9,939 nt of DNA from the NCBI GenBank assembly GCA_030831375.1, contig JAURLF010000186.1:1-9939 (forward strand), read 5' to 3'. Positions 7,418 through 9,939 of this stretch are shown piece by piece (positions within the stretch are counted from its first letter, which is position 1; every line of letters starts with the position of its first letter). A program made the position numbers and the translations under genes. The stretch is from Gaiellales bacterium (lineage in GTDB: Bacteria; Actinomycetota; Thermoleophilia; Gaiellales; F1-60-MAGs149). The notes beneath the pieces are model-generated. The model searched no databases. It had not been told where the DNA came from and was given only the letters and a program-made list of their open reading frames with translations.

Positions 7418-9654
7418 CCGCCGCCCTCCTGCACGTCCCGGGCCGGGTCGCGCCCGAGCGTCGGGCCGTCGTAGACGCCGGCCTCCTCGGCCGCCATGAT
7501 CTGCGCGATCGTCGGCTCCTCGACGCCGAACGCGCGCGCCATCACCTGCCGCACGGCGGGCGCGGCGGTCTCGCCGCCGAAGCCGCCCTGCTCGATCACG
7601 CAGACGACGACCAGCTCGGGGTCGGAGGCCGGCGCGTAGCCCGCGAACCACGCGTAGTCGCGCTTGCCGAGCTTCTCCGCGGTGCCCGTCTTGCCGGCGG
7701 TCGGGATCGGGAAGCCGGCGAAGGCGGTGTACGCGGTGCCGTCGGGGTCCTGCACGGCACCTTCGAGGCCGCGCTTGATCGCGGCCATGACGTACGGGTC
7801 GACGGGGACGCGCTCGCCGGGCGCCGCCTCGAAGGTCTCGCGGACGGTGCCGTCCTGGCCGACGACGCTGGCGCCGACGTACGGCGTCACGAGGGTGCCG
7901 CCGTTCGCGAGCAGGGCGTACAGGCGCGCGATCTGCAGCGGCGTCACCTCGACGTCGCCCTGGCCGATCGACTGCAGCACGGCGTCGCCCGACGTCCAGC
8001 GGTTCTGGATGCGGTCGTCACCGAAGCGGCGGCGCTTGTACTCGGCGTCGGGGACGCGCCCGCCGGCGTCGCCGCCGATGTCGATTCCGGTCTGGGCGCC
8101 CATCCCGAGCCGCTTCGCCCACAAGGGCTGCGGCTCGAACCGGCCGTTGCGCGGCGTGGCGTCGTAGAGCCGACGGCCGAGCTCGTAGAAGTAGGTGTCG
8201 CACGACGTCATCATGGCCGTCACGAGGTCCATCGGCTCGTCGACGTCGGATTCGAAGTTGCGGTAGCGCTGCCCGTCGATCTCCAGATACGGCGAGCACT
8301 GGATGACGGCGTTCGGCTGGGCCTGACGGGCCTGGATCGCGGCGATCGCGGTCACGGGCTTCCACGTCGACCCCGCCGGGTACAGGCCCGTCATGGCCCG
8401 GTCGAGCAGCGGCGACCCCGTCGCGTCGGCGGCGAGTCGGCGCCAATACTCCTGCCCGTCAGGACCGGCGAGGCGCGCCGGGTCGAAACCCGGGTAGGAG
8501 GCGATCGCGCGGATCGCGCCGGTGCGCGGGTCCATCGCCACGATCGCACCCGAGTCCGCGGCCGGGTGGCCGTGCGCCTGCGCGTACGCGATCGCGTCGC
8601 GCAGCGAGGACTCGGCGGAGGCCTGCATGCCGACGTCGATCGTCAGACGCACGTTGTCGCCCGGCTTCGCGGCCTGCGAGCGCACGATCGGGCCGACCGG
8701 GTCGCCGAAGGCGTTCACGCGCCGCTCGAGCGAACCGTTCGTGCCGCGCAGGTAGCGGTCGAAGGCGCGCTCGACGCCGCGCTGGCCGACGACGTCGCCT
8801 GGCTCCGCATCGCGGTACGTGACCTGGTCTTGGAGCTGTGCAGGCGACACCTCGGCCAGCTCGCCCCACAGGTGCGGTGCCATCGGCCGGCGCACGCCGT
8901 CCGCGCCGCGCAGCGTGCGGTAGTCACGGGCCGCGCCCTCGACGATGCGCACGCCCGGGTAGAGCGCGGCGCGCTCCTTGAGGAAGAAGAGGACGGAACG
9001 GTCGACGTCCTCCGCGATCACGATCGAGTCGAACGGCGCCTTCACCGCCGCCTCGTGGATCGCGTCCTCCATCGAGCCCACGGTCACGCCCGACACGCGC
9101 GCCAGCTCCTCGAGCTGCGGGTAGGCCGACGTGCAGCCGCTCCAGGCCCGCACGGAGGCCCCGCCGGCGAGCTGGCGGTCGATCGCCGCGAGCCGCGCCC
9201 GGCGGCGCTCGGCGGGCAACCCGTTGGCCGCCTCGACGGCATCGGCGATGCGCAGTGCGCGCTGGTCATCGGCGCGCAGGTCGGGCGGCCCCGCGACGTC
9301 GCGGCCGCAGGCGGCGAGCAGAGTCGGGAAGCGCGTCGGGTCGATCGCGACGTCGTTCGCGGGCCGACTGCCCACGAGGATCTTGCCCTGCACGTCGAGG
9401 ATCTTCCCGCGCGGCGCCGGCACGTCGATCGAGCGCAGCCCGTTCGAGACGGCCTCCGCGCGGTAGCGCTGCACGTCGAGGACCTGCAGGGACCACAGCC
9501 GCAGCACGAGGATCGCGACGAGGCCGATCGCGATAGCGCCGAGGATCGCCATCCTGCGCGCGACGCGCGCGCGGTCGAACCCGCCGGCCGGGTCGCGCGG
9601 CGGCGGAGGCGGCGGCTCGTGCTCGCGCGTCGGCTCGGTGACGGGCGCGCTCAT
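7414..9654 (-). CDS. mrdA: Penicillin-binding protein 2, class B D,D-transpeptidase
   Basis: PBP2 cross-links peptidoglycan on the outer face of the membrane during elongation, paired with RodA. The 746-residue product has a short cytoplasmic N-terminus with six prolines (14-19) and one membrane anchor (about 34-58). The pedestal/dimerisation domain (about 75-365) begins with APRGKILDVQGKIL. The transpeptidase domain follows. Active-site motifs are STWK with Ser429 and Lys432, SCD at 484-486 and KTG at 655-657. The Asp in the second motif, rather than Asn, is also found in E. coli PBP2 and supports PBP2 over FtsI. The protein is longer than E. coli PBP2 (633 residues), mainly in the pedestal, which holds two extracellular cysteines (C116, C174). 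The ATG overlaps the mreD stop (ATGA) and has AGGAG six bases upstream. Confidence 0.96.
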   Translation of the reverse strand: MSAPVTEPTREHEPPPPPPRDPAGGFDRARVARRMAILGAIAIGLVAILVLRLWSLQVLDVQRYRAEAVSNGLRSIDVPAPRGKILDVQGKILVGSRPANDVAIDPTRFPTLLAACGRDVAGPPDLRADDQRALRIADAVEAANGLPAERRRARLAAIDRQLAGGASVRAWSGCTSAYPQLEELARVSGVTVGSMEDAIHEAAVKAPFDSIVIAEDVDRSVLFFLKERAALYPGVRIVEGAARDYRTLRGADGVRRPMAPHLWGELAEVSPAQLQDQVTYRDAEPGDVVGQRGVERAFDRYLRGTNGSLERRVNAFGDPVGPIVRSQAAKPGDNVRLTIDVGMQASAESSLRDAIAYAQAHGHPAADSGAIVAMDPRTGAIRAIASYPGFDPARLAGPDGQEYWRRLAADATGSPLLDRAMTGLYPAGSTWKPVTAIAAIQARQAQPNAVIQCSPYLEIDGQRYRNFESDVDEPMDLVTAMMTSCDTYFYELGRRLYDATPRNGRFEPQPLWAKRLGMGAQTGIDIGGDAGGRVPDAEYKRRRFGDDRIQNRWTSGDAVLQSIGQGDVEVTPLQIARLYALLANGGTLVTPYVGASVVGQDGTVRETFEAAPGERVPVDPYVMAAIKRGLEGAVQDPDGTAYTAFAGFPIPTAGKTGTAEKLGKRDYAWFAGYAPASDPELVVVCVIEQGGFGGETAAPAVRQVMARAFGVEEPTIAQIMAAEEAGVYDGPTLGRDPARDVQEGGG
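7424..7430 (-). promoter_or_regulatory. rodA ribosome-binding site within the end of mrdA
   Basis: AGGAGGG lies six bases before the rodA ATG and encodes part of the C-terminal Gln-Glu-Gly-Gly of PBP2. With the ATGA overlap it fixes the rodA start and indicates translational coupling. Confidence 0.8.
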
Positions 9655-9939
9655 CGGGCGCTCCTCTCCGCCACGCCGAGGACGCGCCGCAGGAGCGGCA
9701 GCAGCGCGATCGCGACGAGCACTGTGAACATCGTCGCGGCGACCGCGGTCACCGCGAGTGCGCCCCAGGCGAGCGGCTGGCCCTCGATCGCGGCCTCGGC
9801 GGCGGAATCGCCGACGGCGTGCGCGAGCGCGGCGGCGGCCACCACGACGAGGGCCATCCCGAGCGAGACGCGCCGGCGCGAGCGGCCGAACGCGCCGACG
9901 GCCCAGCCGATCGGCGTCAGGACGAGCGATGACGAGCCG
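9651..9939 (-). CDS. mreD: MreD, rod-shape-determining membrane protein (N-terminal part beyond the window)
   Basis: MreD is a small integral membrane protein of the elongation machinery that works with MreB, MreC, PBP2 and RodA. About 95 C-terminal residues are visible, and the frame stays open to the right edge. The sequence includes the LTPIGWAVGAFGRSRRR loop, where MreD proteins usually have a Leu-Gly-Pro-Leu/Ile-Gly type turn. A hydrophobic segment MALVVVAAAALAHAV and a second one (LAWGALAVTAVAATMFTVLVAIALLP region) follow, ending in a basic tail. An internal ATG at 9857 is not the start, because the family similarity and the open frame continue upstream of it. The stop overlaps mrdA's ATG. 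The call rests mostly on position before mrdA-rodA and on the membrane pattern, since MreD sequences are poorly conserved. Confidence 0.85.
   Translation of the reverse strand, partial: GSSSLVLTPIGWAVGAFGRSRRRVSLGMALVVVAAAALAHAVGDSAAEAAIEGQPLAWGALAVTAVAATMFTVLVAIALLPLLRRVLGVAERSAR
9661..9665 (-). promoter_or_regulatory. mrdA ribosome-binding site within the end of mreD
   Basis: AGGAG lies six bases before the mrdA ATG, inside the last codons of mreD. With the ATGA overlap it makes the mrdA start secure. Confidence 0.75.

Noticed and set aside
7418..7651. Upstream extension of the rodA frame
   Set aside because: It overlaps the PBP2 transpeptidase end, while the ATG at 7417 has a near-perfect SD and an ATGA overlap.
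9651..9857. A 68-residue mreD starting at the ATG at 9857
   Set aside because: The frame is open to the window edge with MreD-like sequence before this ATG, so the gene is cut by the window and not short.

Overview
The window is a GC-rich bacterial chromosome segment (third codon positions are almost all G or C). Every gene lies on the minus strand, so transcription runs from high to low coordinates. The order is mreD, mrdA (PBP2), rodA, a TIGR03960 radical SAM protein, a TIGR03936/DUF2344 protein, an RNase E/G, rplU (L21), rpmA (L27) and obg. This conserved housekeeping order, the base composition and the Lys/Ala-rich L21 tail suggest an actinobacterium, perhaps a deep-branching high-GC lineage. 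That placement is inference from gene order and composition, with no marker-gene test. I see no RNA genes, mobile elements, CRISPR arrays or plus-strand genes.

Region 1 (about 6224-9939) is the cell-elongation module: the C-terminal part of MreD, the class B transpeptidase PBP2 and the SEDS glycosyltransferase RodA. The two junctions use 4-nt ATGA overlaps and good Shine-Dalgarno (SD) sequences. Region 2 (3737-6197) holds two uncharacterised proteins that are known to travel together, a B12-domain-like radical SAM protein and its DUF2344 partner. Their junction is unusual. The radical SAM stop overlaps an ATG with a strong SD; that ATG opens a 10-codon reading frame whose stop overlaps the likely TTG start of DUF2344.

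Region 3 (1476-3740) is an RNase E/G with a complete catalytic core, a KH-like loop, a TRAM-like domain and a long basic, low-complexity tail. It is translationally coupled to DUF2344 by another ATGA. Region 4 (1-1393) carries ribosomal proteins L21 and L27 and the ribosome-assembly GTPase Obg, which runs off the left edge. The only gap above 30 nt is the 82 nt between the RNase gene and rplU, and it contains a GC-rich hairpin.

Together the genes link side-wall synthesis, RNA turnover, ribosome production and ribosome maturation in what looks like one transcript. Most of the window is well-known core biology. The parts least understood are the radical SAM/DUF2344 pair, its odd translational junction, and the C-terminal half of the RNase.
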